The notes under the pieces: generated by a model
The model's input: the letters and a program-made list of their open reading frames with translations, nothing else
Told to the model about the DNA's origin: nothing
Database searches by the model: none
From: Bremia lactucae
Taxonomy: Eukaryota; Oomycota; Peronosporomycetes; Peronosporales; Peronosporaceae
Length of the DNA: 64,000 nt
Assembly: GCF_004359215.1 (NCBI RefSeq)
Contig: NC_090612.1
Coordinates: 4,236,296 to 4,300,295 of the forward strand
Direction: 5' to 3'
In this document: positions 11,900-23,559 of the stretch, in pieces
How the letters are laid out: each line of letters opens with the position of its first letter
Numbering within the stretch: the stretch's first letter is position 1
Position numbers and translations under genes: made by a program

Positions 11900-14800
11900 T
11901 TGCTTTAGGCGTGCTTCTATGGAGCGCGACAGGCGAAACATTCTCTGCAAGAATATGTGCAAGAGATGCGCTCGCTGTCGGCGTCCATTACCGTAGGTCC
12001 TATTGCGGAGGACATTAAGGTGACCACGTTTATAAACGGACTACGGCATGGCCCATCGCGATAGGCCCTTTCGAGAAAGGTGCCGTCGACAATGGAAGAG
12101 GCAATCCAAATTGTCTTAGTTGAGGAGCAAACCTACAACAATGCCACGGCGACAGCTTGGTATAAGTCGTCAGCCGAGAGGTCAGAAGACACTCCTGTGG
12201 GGTTGAGCGAGGCAGACGTTGTCTGCTGAGGATGCGGCAAGCGCGGCCATATGATGGCTCGCTGCTATGCCAGGGTCCCTGCTGGGGCAAAGATGCCCAG
12301 CAAGAGGACTTCCATCCCAAAGGGCGATGGCAAGAACCGGCGTGCGAGACGCATGAGTTTTCCATCGACCACTGAGGCTCGGGAATGTAGGAGCGCAGTA
12401 GGGGCGGAATGCCCTACTGACGCGGACTCTGAAGCTACCCCTAAGTTCAGAGTTGTGGAACAAATGGGTAGCATAGTCCCTGAGGTCTCGAAATTTCGGA
12501 CCTTAACCCTGCTGGTCTATAGCGCTCAAGTACGAGGCTATGACCAGGTGATGACCCTCCTAGTGGATTCGGGTGCATCACAAAATTTTGTGAAACTCGC
12601 GGCTCTGAGAAAGAGACCGGCGATGTTTGAGTCGCTTTGCCAGGATGGCAAGCGAGAAGAGGCGACCGTTCGTTTAGCGAACGGCGCGCTCGTTAAGTCT
12701 GAGGGAGTTCAGGTAGAACAAGCCTTCAGCTTTAGTGACTTCTCTTGTAAAGAGAAGTTTACAGTACTAGGTATGAAGAGTTAGCATGACCTCATCCTAG
12801 GCATGCCATGGTTGGTAAAATACCAACCAACGATAGATTGGCGTAAACAGTTGTGAAACTCTACGCAGGACATTGGAAAGGATGTGCTCCTGCGAGAGGC
12901 GTGTGCAACTGATGTCGTGTCGAACACAGTTGAGAGTGCGTTGACGGGATGTCACCATTTTATACCCAGCTCGTGGAGACTGAGGTAGTGAATAGGACGA
13001 TAACAAGTACTAATGTGTCCCATAGTCCTGCACAGACCCGAGAGCCTGAGGCAGTAGACAGCGAGTTAACAGGAGTCAAGCGTCGCATGAACCGGCACAG
13101 TGCCTAGAGCCTGGTGCGGCTGGAAAGGGTGCATTAATCAGAAGAGCAACGACACCCGCTTCCCAGTTAAAGGTCGTGGTGACTCGAGGAACGAGAACCT
13201 GACATATTAGGACGACCAAAGGCACGTCTAAACGAGTACCTTTGGATCAGTCTCTAATAAACAGGACGGGTCTTTGAACGAGGTGTTCGAGGCCGTCAAA
13301 GACGAAATCGCGGAGGCATCCTCAGTTGAGATGCTCCGGTTAGTCTATAAATCTACCGAGGAGATAGTAAATCTCCCGGAGGTGTCGTGGGATCTGTTCC
13401 TTACCGAAACAAGAGAAGGAAAGGTCCACGATAAGTCAAACCAATTTCAGAAGAGAATTTGGCGGACTGTTACTCGTCGTCGACAATGGACGAGAGCGTC
13501 CAAGAAACGGACAAAAAGAAAGGATTCGCTACTCAAGGCTAAAATGCCTTCAGAGACAGTCCGTTCTGAGGTTCTGTGGAAACATCGCTATGTGTTCCCG
13601 GAAGAAGTGCCGAGCCGCCTACCAGCAGATAGGTGCATCGTGTACGATATAGACCTCGAATCTGGCACCAAGTATTGTGTGACCAGGCGATGACCACTGC
13701 CGAAAGAACAAGTCGATTATATCAATGAGTCCTTCGACAAGCGAGCCAAGGCGAAACATGTGCGTGAGAGCAAATCGCCTCACTGCAGCCCGACCTTTTG
13801 TGTGCGTAAAGCCACAGGTGGATGGCGCGTGGTTCATGCATACAATAAGCTGAACACGGCGACCATACCGGCGCAAACGCCAATTCCGCAGAAAGATGTC
13901 TTGTTGAACTCCATGGGAAAGTCAACTATCGTTTTCGCATTAAATATGAAGGATGTCTAATATCAGGTACTCATGAGAGAGTTTGATGTAGCGAAAACGG
14001 CAGTAAGCACCCCAAGCGGTATGCTGTGGGAGTGGCTTGAAATGCCCCAAGGTTTGAAAAACGCACCAGCGACATTTAACCGAGTGGTGGCTACGTGATG
14101 CGTCAGCACCGTACCTACGCGCCCCATTACTTGTACTCGTGTATAGTAGGGCTGAGGATGGGCTGAGCGCAATAGAATCGCACAATCGTCATTTACACGC
14201 TGTGTTGAAGACTTTGAAATAATCCCGTGAGCTGTTCTCGGATAGAGATCAACGGTTTACTGCAGTTTTGGCAATCCGTGTACGATCTCTCGGAACACGG
14301 CTGACTATGTCAACTTCTGATCAACTAGAAACAGATGGTCAGACAGAACGTGAAAATCGCGTCCTCGAAGAGATACTTAGATATTTCGTCCAATACTAAC
14401 AGAATTGGAGCGAGTTTTTAGCGATGGTCGAATTCGCCATTAATAATACGGTGAATGCGTCTACAACGCATACACCGTTCTTAGTGAATGGCTTAGGCCA
14501 TCCACATATATCCACCCAATTAGAGGGATCGTCTAGTTTAACGGAAGGGGACTCGGACGAGCAAAATTATATCTGGCTAATGCTCATCCCGCTTCGAAGC
14601 TACCAATGACGCGAATGATGTTGATGCCGAAGCAATCAACAACGAAGATGAGAAAAATCTCATGGCAGTTCGCACAAAGCGCACTGGATTAGAAAAGACA
14701 AATGAGTGAGCAGAAGAATTTCTGCTAACTCGAGAATCAGTAACCCGTTTCGTACAGGATTCCATTGCTAACGCAGTGGACCGTCAGAAACGTAATGCCG

Positions 14801-15060
14801 ACAAACATGGAAGAGCAAATGCTCATTCATTTAAAATTAATGATCTAAGGCTACTCTCTACGGATAATCTTCCTAAGCGTGTAGTCACTTTTGTGGGTAG
14901 CAGTAAACTACCACCCATGTTCATTGGGCCTTTCCGTGTACTGCGTCGTACAGGCTTGCGTACACAATAGAATTGCCACGTAGGATGCGAACGCATCCTA
15001 CGTTTTACGTTGTTCGGCTCCGTCCGTACCATCAGTACGCGGTTTCTTCCGAAGATTGAT
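11900..15060 (+). pseudogene. Gypsy gag-pol remnant of element A
   Basis: The gag part (about 11900-12300) keeps a C-terminal core (RHGPSR region) and a zinc knuckle, GCGKRGHMMARC, near 12225-12270, preceded by a stop in place of an expected residue. The protease motif LLVDSGASQNFV lies at about 12558-12595. The RT start shows SKSPHCSPTFCVRKATGGWR (13768-13830) and HAYNKLNTATIPAQTPIP. Integrase is reduced to its C-terminal part, with FAINNTVNASTTHTPFLVN (about 14430-14490) and a downstream DRQKRNADKHGRAN block at 14779-14820. A chromo-like tail ends near 15060. Stops and frameshifts recur throughout. Confidence 0.75.
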
Positions 15061-15187
15061 CTGACTACCCTATTCAAGAATCCTTAAGAAATTCTTGTGG
15101 TCACGAACCAGATTCTCATGCTGACTCAGCAAATTCTCATGTCGGGTCCGAATCTTCTCGGAACCGCGATGAGCGAAAGACAGCTCA

Positions 15188-16686
15188 TCAGGAAGAGCGT
15201 GATTTTTTTCGTTTATACTTCAACAAAGAGTACGCACTCTTCGAACGGTCTTCCATCCGCTTGATATAATGAGTCTGCACCGTCTGTTCTAACGGGTGAC
15301 GCTTACCGCGCTTGTGATCAAGTCCCTCCTCCAATTCACGGAGAAAGTGATCGAGTTCGCCGATTTTTGACTTTAGTTCCGACACATGGGTTGGATCTAA
15401 TTTACCTTCTTTCGCCAAAACCATTGGTATATTCCCACGGCGGTCAACGTTTAATTGTAAAACGTATTCAAAACCAGCGTGATGTGAAGGGGCAGCGAAC
15501 GAGTTATCTTGTTCGCTGCACGGTTATCCACCTTCACATGACAGCTGGGAGCCTCGTTCCCAGCTGACTGTTGACGCTAAAGGCCTCGTCCGTCAGTATG
15601 ACGAGACCTATCCGATGGATCAGAAGGTTCATCGGAAGTCACGAGCCCTTGGCGCTTGTAAGCCGATTGCAAAACGTCAGTCGCAACGTGCATCTCGATA
15701 AAGATGCGAGCCCTTCGCCAGGGCGAAGAAAGGGAATATGCATCCCATTTTACACGCTTCGTGTTGTCAACACAACACGGACAGGGTTCACCCCACGTGA
15801 GGTATGGAAGTCCTGCCTTACGCGACAACCGATGCAATTTATACCTTGCACCGGTTGGAGTCCGTCTCTCAAACTTAACGCGACTCTCGTTAAGTTTTTG
15901 AAGGCAGGCATCGCGTCCAGTGTCGTTGACATTGCGAATGAGCGCGCTCCATTCTTGCATAAGCGAGTTTTTGTCTCGCTTATTGTTACCACTAAACTAT
16001 CGATGCTTGAAAAAGCATCGAGATTAAAATCTTTCTCAGCGCGAAATCTCTTCGCGCTGGATCAAGGCCATATAGCTTTGTCGCAATAAATTAGGGATAT
16101 TCATTGTGAGGAGTAGTCTATCCAGGAAAAGCTATTAATTAGCTGTTTGGCTAAAAGCCACGGCTTCTTCTCAGGAGCAAAACGAGATATTATGGTGTCT
16201 ACGATCCCGTGAGTGGTACCCACTGAAGCAGGGGTACTACAAGAGCTTTTATTACGATTAAGCCATCGTCATCACGACACTCAGAAATATGTGCGGGTGA
16301 CGGCACGGAAGCCGGTGCTGGCGATGAGGAATCATCCTCATCGTCGGAACCGAACATGATACAGCGGATGCTACATGCACGTCTACTCGAATGAACCCCT
16401 CATTCGAAGGTTTATAGTCAGCCGCCTGGCGATGATTGGGCGACTGTTCTGTTCTCCTCAAGTCGGTCATTTCGTTCGACTCGCATTCGTAGTCGACCTC
16501 CAAAGAGGGGTCGCATTCACGTGGTATATCACCGCGTGTACCCGCACCATTTAGAGTTGCGGTAGAAGTTGACACTACGGCAGACGGAACGTCTGCCGCA
16601 AGAGACAATAATGCGTTGCCCGCGGCTGCATAAACCGTAGCCGAAGGCGCCGCACTATTTGCACACTGCATGGACTTGTTAACCAT
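15188..16686 (-). pseudogene. Antisense ORF of gypsy element A (between pol and 3' LTR)
   Basis: On the strand opposite pol, three open segments line up: 16686-16258 (starting MVNKSMQCANSAAP, an Ala/Ser-rich then acidic N-terminus), 15960-15577 (ALIRNVNDTGRDA, RYKLHRLSRKAGL) and 15424-15188 (KLDPTHVS, a charged heptad-like stretch, KSAYSLLKYK). Each has a counterpart on the plus strand of element C (54092-55534) with mostly conservative replacements (E/D, K/R, H/Y), suggesting it once coded for a protein. The ATG lies 117 bp inside the 3' LTR. I recognise no domain; the last part looks like a coiled coil. Frames between segments are broken here. Confidence 0.6.
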
Positions 16687-16802
16687 GCTTTAGAATAAAA
16701 GTAGGCGGGTCTGACCAATCATCACCGTTCTCATTAAGTGGTCTTATAGTGACCACTCTACCCAGTGAAAGTCAGAGGGATTGTCGTTTGAGGATGAGTT
16801 GA

Positions 16803-17239
16803 TGTAACGGGGCGTTTCGCTACATAAAATTAACACTTAAAGGTTGTTTGTTAATATATTTTCTTAAAGGTAGATAATATTTGGAGAATATTACTTACAT
16901 GATAATATTGTAAAAGCCTATCTATTGTGGATATAGACCATTATATATTCTGTCTCAGTGGTCCAGTCAGCGCTGGACGCGCGCAAAGAGAAAGACAGAT
17001 AAGGCTTTATTACACGTTTTGTGGTAGTTTATAATTAAGTAAGTATTAAATAAATTGTACAAAAAACTTAATTATATTAATACAGTTTTTGACAAACCCT
17101 CTTCAAAGCTAGAGTTTTGAAGAGAGTGTTTCTCCGCACGTATTAGTGTACGTGAAGTGACGTGAGACACCACTCGCACTGAGGCAGTGCGAAGTAGACT
17201 TGTACTGAAGCAGTAAGAAAATAGCAGTGCCCCGTTACA
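16803..17239 (+). repeat. 3' LTR of gypsy element A (family 1 LTR)
   Basis: It is 437 bp, begins TGTAACGGGG and ends CCCCGTTACA. It is the reverse complement in layout of the LTRs at 34240, 50290 and 60933, sharing the AACACTTAAAGGTTGTT block, the palindromic GTCCAGTCAGCGCTGGAC region and the CACTCGCACTGAGGCAGTGCG hairpin. Confidence 0.8.
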
Positions 17240-17735
17240 CAAAGAGATATATTCCCACATGATTTAATATTGTACTCCGTTCGGAACTGGACGAAGAAAA
17301 AAATTGGAATACTAGCTGGTGATTGGTGTATAATTTCGCATTTAGTAGGAAGCTCGCTCAATGTTGGCAAATTATTGACCGAACAAATCACACTGACATT
17401 CTGTTACCTTCAGCTTTAAAAACTTTTATCCTAACTAGTATGCGTGCTGTCAGCTTGTTTCAAATGCCGATCTTTAACCTTGCGTTTGCTTAGACTATAT
17501 AACGCATAAATCACTTGGTAATTAGATATGCTTTTTTTAAAGCTTTTCAAAAAGCATGGCGCTTTGGGATTCTCCGGAACGGGATAAATAAAGTCTAATT
17601 CATGTAAATCTTCATTATTGTGTGGCGCGAATCGCCATTTGAGCTGCTGGATCAAGTAGGGACCTGCACAATTTAGATTAAGCGCTTAGATTATCCGTGT
17701 GGGCTGTTCATAGCTAAAGAAATCGTTATTGTTAC
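17240..17735. other. Unassigned sequence left of the copia element
   Basis: These are about 500 AT-rich bases. A minus-strand open frame (17431-17655) and a plus-strand stretch with LPSALKTFILTSMRAVSLF (about 17405-17460) hint at decayed coding sequence, possibly another retroelement, but neither is identifiable. The stretch continues on the far side of the copia insertion at 22840. Confidence 0.3.
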
Positions 17736-17988
17736 TGTTGGAAAAAGGCACGGTTGAAGTTACAGTTGAGGAAACGGCTGACGACTTAGAAAGGCGTTTG
17801 AGGATCAGTTGTGTGATTGATTGGACAGGTGCGTGGATGGGTGACTGATTGGACAGGAGTGATGGAGAACAAGAACAGTTAGTCCATCATGCTAGCGCGA
17901 AAAAGATAACACTACAAACAATGTCAGAATCCTTTTATCACAGTGCCACCGACTTCCTCTCTACAGCTTGCATCATGGCAAGCGAACA
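17736..17988 (+). repeat. Copia 5' LTR
   Basis: Starts TGTTGG and ends GCGAACA. It is 251/253 identical to the 3' LTR by direct reading. It contains tandem-like GATTGGACAGG blocks near 17819 and 17847. Confidence 0.95.
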
Positions 17989-20900
17989 GGTTATGAGCCC
18001 AAGACGGGAAGGAAACGAAGACTCCAACGCGGCACAGGCGCCGCCGGCAACCGGTCACGAATGGGCCGCGGCCGCGCCTGCTACGGTCGTCTCTCCCATC
18101 GCTCACGCAAGGAGCGCGGAGCCCGACGCACTGGCGAGGGTTCTCGAGATGCTCACGGGCATGGACTTGCGAATGCAGAAGATGGAAGCGTCCCAAGCAC
18201 GCATGGACGAAGACGAGCGCATGCGCGGCGCTCACGAGAGCGAGCTGTTCCGATCAGAGCTCGGGGCGGACTTCGCAGGGCGACTCCACGGCGGAGCAAT
18301 GGAGCTTGAGGACTTGCATGATCGGCAGCCTCAGCAGCAACTGCGGCGTGCACCAGCGCGGCTCGAAGACCTACGGATGCGAGCGGGAGAGCAGCTGCAG
18401 CAGCGTGCTGATCCGTTGCCTCAGCCGCCTGCCCCATTGCCGCCATACCAGCCGCCACCAGTGCCTCAGGCTATGCCGGCAGCTCCAGGGCAGCCAGTAC
18501 AGCAGCGGCAACAAGTGATGCCGATGCAGTATCGCACTCCGGACGCCAGGCAGCGCAAGCTGGCGATCCGCAAGTTCGATGGTACCGAGGTGTACGTTGG
18601 ACTTGGATCCGGCTTCTTCGACTGTGGCAAGACGTTTCGGCGCCAGGTCGACATGGCACAGGAGTCTTGCGGTTTCCTGTGGAGCGAGAATGTGAAGACT
18701 GACGTGCTCGGGCAGTACCTCACTGGCACTGCCGAGCGGTATTTCAGCAAGCAGGTCGACACGTGGTGGGCCGTGCTGCCTACATTGCAGTACGTGATGC
18801 AGCGCATGCTGGACACGTTCAAGACGACGATAACCGCCGCTCAAGCGATGAAACTCTTCACGGCGAAGAAAGAGAGCAAGAGATCCTGGCCAGAACACTA
18901 CTTGTATCTGGTCGCTGTCAGCGACGCTGCGGGCGGCGCTGAGCAGCAGGTTCTGGACAACATCGTGCGCAACGCCTCGTCTGAGCTATCGACAATACTC
19001 ATGGCGAAGTACCAGACGCACCGCATCGACTACCTCGTGCACGCGGAAGAGCTCGCGCACTTCGCGCAAGCAATCGAGATGGAAGCTCGATCAGGAAGAT
19101 CCTTCGGGAAGGAGGTCGTCGCGCACGTGGACGAGTCCGTGTCGCGCAGGGAGACACGCACTTGCCACGGGTGTGGGAAGGTCGGCCATCTGAAGAAGGA
19201 CTGTCGCAGCAAGAAGAATGACGACAAGAAGAGGGGCAGAGGCCCAAAAGACGGCGGCAGCATCACGCTAGCTGTTGGTGAAGGAAGAGGTCGCAACGGC
19301 TCGCGCGCCACCGGTCAAAGTCTGGCGATGGCGATTGGTGACGACAGAGATGACGAAGATGACGACTGGATACTCGACAGCGGTTCCAGCCGCCACCTTG
19401 TGAACGACGCATCCCTGCTGCGCGACGCGAGGGACTGCGATCAAGAGTGCCACTTGGCAGATGGGGAGACCATCAAGTTAACGCAAGTCGGAAGCGTCGT
19501 GCTGACTGTGCTCGCGAGAGGACAGCAGCAAGATGTGACGCTGACTGACGTGTATCTGGCGCCCGAGTTATCGCGCAACATCATGTCCTACGGTAAGCTC
19601 GAGTTCAAGGGTTTCGGGCTCGTCTACGACGGCGAGTCGCGCGTGTTGGCACGGCGCAGCAATGGCCAAGTCGCGTTCGACGTGGCGATGGACCACAATG
19701 TTCTCTACGTCCAGACAGTCGCAGCGGCTCGCGAGCCACGAGCTCCTAGCGACGTGCTCATGGCGATCCTGACGAGCCAGGCAGCTCCGGAAGAACCCGA
19801 GCCGGACACTCAAAGCGGCTCGCTGCTGCACTTCCACCAAAGGCTTGGGCATCTCGCGTACGACACCGTCGAGCGTATGGCGAGAGACCCCGCGTCCGGC
19901 ATCGTGCTAACGGATCGCAAGCGCCCGACGTGCATCTCTTGCGCACAGGGCAAGCAAACAAGGAACCTGCAGTCGAAGAAGGACACTGGATCAAACTCGC
20001 CGATCGACAGAGTTGGCGGGGTGATCTGCTCAGACCTCAAGGGTCCGATGACCCCGAAGGATCGATTGCAAAACCGTTACCTTGTCAACTTTGTCGATCA
20101 CAAGTCGAACTACTGTCGTGTCTTCCTGGCGCCGACAAAGGACAAGGCGGCCAAGAAGTTTGAGCACTTCCTCGCGTTCTTTGAGCGCCAGTTCGACTGC
20201 CAGATCCACGTGCTACGCACCGATGGCGGCGGCGAATACGCGAATGTCGACCTCTTCTGCAAGCGAACGGGCGTCGCGCGGCAGATCAGCGAGGCGAGGA
20301 ATCAGGCGTCAAACGGCAAGGCCGAGCGCATGCACAGGACGATCCTGAACATGGCGCGCAGCATGATCTTTGCCAGCCGACTGCCATTGACGTTTTGGGG
20401 CGATGCGGTTGAGTACGCGGCGTACATCCTCAACCGCAGCCCAACGAGCGCGAATGCGAAGCGCGCGTCGCCGATCGAGGTACTGACGAAGCAAGTGCCG
20501 GATCTGCGCGACATCGTCGCCTTTGGCTCTATCTGCTCGGTCTACCGTGATCCAGGCAAGAACTCGCTCGCGCAGCGCGCACAAGTCGGCGTGATCATTG
20601 GGCGGAGCGACGAGACTAAGGGCTTTCGCGTCTTCCTTTAAAAGGAGAACAAGGTCACGATCACGCAGCATGTGCGCAACGTCGAGACGCTCAGCGCAGA
20701 GCAGAACGGTCAGCTGCAGCGCGCGCTCGAGTATGAAGATAGAGCCGTGGAGCCAGCGGCAACAAGCAAAGAGTCGCCGGCTGCTGACGATGCCGCATCG
20801 CCGACGATACGCAGCGGCAAGAAGAAATCGAAGTCGTGGACACGCGCGGCTCACCGGACGCGCGGCGCAACCAAACGCGCACAGGCGGCCGGCGATCAGG

Positions 20901-22555
20901 AGGAGCCAGCTGGCGACAACAGCGTGGTGGCTCATGTGTATGAGTGCGATCCCAAGAACTACGGTGAAGCACTACGCAGCACTAAGCGTGAAGGCTGGGA
21001 AAAGGCCATGCGCGAATAGCTCCAAGCCCTAGAAGACAATGGCGTGTGGCGCTTGATCAAGCGACCTCCGGGCAGCAACACTCTGCACACGAAGTGGGTC
21101 TTCAAGACCAAGACCGACGCGCACGGTGAGATAGAGCGCCTGAAGGCTCGACTGGTCGCCTGCGGCAACGAGCAAGTTTTTGGGGTCGACTACCAGCTTA
21201 CATTCGCGGCTGTCATGGACATGTCGACCGTGAAGGTGATCTTGGCGCTTGCGGCGATATGGGGTGTCCCAGCAAAGCATGGCGACATCCCCAACGCGTA
21301 TGTCAAGGCTGACAAGGAAGCGCACTTGGAGATACTACTCCAGGTGCCGCAGGCAATGACAATCGATCAAGACGCGCTAAAGATGGTAGGCGCAGCGACA
21401 AAGAAGGAAGTAGTGCTGCAGCTACGAAAGAGCCTGTACGGCAACAAGCAGGCTGGCCGACTCTGGAGCCAGCTCCTGCACGCTCGGCTACTCGAGGCCG
21501 GCTTCCGGCAATGTATTTCCGACATGTGTCTATACTACCAAGTCGAGGGTGGACAGTTGGTTATCGTGGGCGTCTACGTCGACGATCTACTTCCTACCGG
21601 CACGGACGCTGCAGCCGTCGACCGATTCTTTGTCAAGCTCGGCAGCTTGTCGATCAAGGACCTCGGTACCGTTAGCAAGTTCCTCGGCATGCATGTCACG
21701 ATTGACAACAGTGGCGGCTACGTGCTCGACCAGGCCGAGGCGATCGGCGAGCTCCTGCGTGAGCATGGGCTCGAGGACGCAAACCCGACGAAAGCTCCAA
21801 TTGGGGCTGACTGCTACGACGTGCTACCAGATGACAGCGCGCTGCTCACCGAGACTAAGGTGCAGGGAGCGCCAACAATCAAGACGTTCCAGTCCCTCGT
21901 CGGCAGTCTGCTGTGGATCGCGCGTTGCACACGGCCGGACATTGCGTTCGCCGTGCACAAGGCGACGCGTCAGACTCATCAGCCGCGACTCCACGATATG
22001 AAGCTTGCCAAACGCATCGCGCGGTACCTGAAGGGGACGCGTGACTACAAGCTTCGGATGGAACCAGCGAAGCACCTCGACACCAAGATCCAGCTCGAGG
22101 CGTACTCGGACGCCGACTTTGCGGCGGAGAAGAGCGACAGGAAGTCCTTGACTGGCGGCATCATCCGCCTGAACGGCATGCCGGTCAGCTGGACGTCGAA
22201 GAAGCAAGGCGGCGTCTCGCTCTCGACGATGGAAGCGGAGTTCGTCGCTGCATCGGAGCAGGCGCGCGAGCTTCTTGGTATCAGGGAGATGCTAAACGAG
22301 ATCGGTAAGCCGCCGGCGCTACCGATGGTACTCCACGTCGACAATCAGGCGGCACTGAAGCAGCTGGCCGGCGAGGCGTCCTCTCTCAAGGCTAAGCACA
22401 TCGATGTTCGCACGAAGTTCGTGTGCGACTTCGCTCGACGCGGGATCATCGTGTCGCAGTACGTCCGCTCGGAACAACAACTCGCGGATCTTTTGACGAA
22501 GGCGCTGGACGCAGTCAAGCTCGCGGCCCTGTGTGAGATGATCAGCCTCGGTTAG
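17921..22555 (+). pseudogene. Copia gag-pol polyprotein, one frame with two nonsense codons
   Basis: The open frame runs from ATG 17921 (inside the LTR) or ATG 17993 (just after it) to 22555. It is interrupted in frame only by TAA at 20639-20641 and TAG at 21017-21019; the three open pieces share one frame. Domains: a Gln/Pro-rich gag N-terminus; zinc knuckle [14 protein letters not shown] at 19163-19204; protease [11 protein letters not shown] near 19372; integrase HHCC and core ([35 protein letters not shown]) at about 19830-20340; RT with YVDD at 21575-21586; RNase H with SDADFA, TMEAEF and HVDNQAALK at about 22105-22365. Everything except the two stops looks intact, so it is a recent insertion that is probably not autonomous unless the stops are read through. 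Confidence 0.9.
17989..18000 (+). promoter_or_regulatory. Copia primer-binding site (half-tRNA type)
   Basis: GGTTATGAGCCC sits directly after the LTR. It is complementary to GGGCTCATAACC, the anticodon stem-loop of eukaryotic initiator tRNA-Met, and not to a tRNA 3' CCA end. Priming by an internally cleaved initiator tRNA is known for Drosophila copia and yeast Ty5. Confidence 0.75.
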
Positions 22556-22581
22556 GACGGTAAGTCGTAGCCGAGGAGGAG

Positions 22582-22834
22582 TGTTGGAAAAAGGCACGGT
22601 TGAAGTTACAGTTGAGGAAACGGCTGACGACTTAGAAAGGCGTTTGAGGATCAGTTGTGTGATTGATTGGACAGGTGCGTGGATGGGTGACTGATTGGAC
22701 AGGGGTGATGGAGAACAAGAACAGTTAGTCCATCATGCTAGCACGAAAAAGATAACACTACAAACAATGTCAGAATCCTTTTATCACAGTGCCACCGACT
22801 TCCTCTCTACAGCTTGCATCATGGCAAGCGAACA
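22582..22834 (+). repeat. Copia 3' LTR
   Basis: It is the direct repeat of the 17736-17988 LTR with two substitutions, followed by the GTTAC target duplication. Confidence 0.95.
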
Positions 22835-22839
22835 GTTAC

Positions 22840-23559
22840 CAGCGCACCAAACGTATGTGGGCATTGACGTTCTGGGCGAAGATCGATCTTTCGCTCCAGA
22901 CCCCCAAAAATGCAACTTAGTGGGAATATAGCACATCTATTATTACGAGTCAGCTCATGATAAAATTATTATTAGCTATCAGAGAAAATAAAGAATTTTA
23001 TCTTTATTCATGATACAATTAATATATTCAACCACACATTGTAATATTGTAGCGTTAATGATATAGTTCTCTGCACAAGTTGATCTAAGACCTAATGGGC
23101 GGAGCTAATATGCATAGTTTTAATTGATAGAAGACTCAGGACTAAGAAAGGTATTAGTTGTTAGGAGCTTTACCCTATTGAAAATAGTTTCACTTTTCTT
23201 AAACTTAGCACTATTTGTTTTGTCTTGTTGCTAAGCGATCGCTTAGCAGCTTCGAGTATATCTTTGCACGTCGTGTACGTGAATTAATCGGAGGTACATT
23301 GCCTGCAATATTATCATTGTAGGTTAGCCCCATTACATCTTTTTATAATCTCGTGCGGCATTTCCAATCGATTATTCGAAAATATATGAAAAAATACAAA
23401 AAGCAAGCACAGTCATTCCTTTAGTATTTAATCAACCATGGCGGAGAACAGTTTGCATTTGCGAGCTACTTTAACAGCATTGCAGTGCTCAGTTTATTTT
23501 GTAATGTCAAGTAAAGAAGAAAAATAAAACCAATTTTCTAGATCTTCTCTGTCTTTGAA
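22840..23559. other. AT-rich stretch with an LTR scrap
   Basis: No gene is seen. The block at about 23254-23336 (TTTGCACGTCGTGTACGTGA through TGTAGGTTAGCCCCATTACA) resembles the end of the LTR at 44892-45126, so an LTR fragment is likely. CTAAGCGATCGCTTAG at about 23232 is a perfect 16-bp palindrome. Confidence 0.45.

Larger units (their letters stand above)
11890..17239 (+). mobile_element. Ty3/gypsy element A, 5'-truncated, with 3' LTR
   Basis: Sense is plus. From left to right it holds partial gag, protease, RT, integrase and integrase C-terminal region, then an antisense coding region, then a 3' LTR at 16803-17239. There is no 5' LTR; recognisable gag begins abruptly near 11890. The coding frames carry many stops and shifts, so the element is dead. 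The same order, including the antisense region, is seen in element C (53768-61370), so it is the family's real architecture and not an accident of nesting. RNase H and much of the integrase core appear deleted between about 14000 and 14260. Confidence 0.8.
17736..22834 (+). mobile_element. Ty1/copia retrotransposon with both LTRs and GTTAC duplication
   Basis: The element is 5,099 bp. LTRs at 17736-17988 and 22582-22834 are each 253 bp and differ at two positions (A/G in CAGGRGTG and G/A in AGCRCGA), so insertion was recent. Host GTTAC is duplicated at 17731-17735 and 22835-22839. A primer-binding site directly follows the 5' LTR and a purine-rich tract (CCGAGGAGGAG, 22571-22581) precedes the 3' LTR. 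The interior is one frame in the order gag, protease, integrase, RT, RNase H, which is the copia order. It is visibly more GC-rich than the flanking DNA. Confidence 0.95.

Noticed and set aside
17849..17920. Copia ORF start at 17849
   Set aside because: It is a TTG inside the LTR; the first ATG in frame is 17921.
18371..18898. Minus-strand and other-frame ORFs inside the copia element
   Set aside because: They are shadows produced by GC-rich coding sequence; no domain or conservation supports them.
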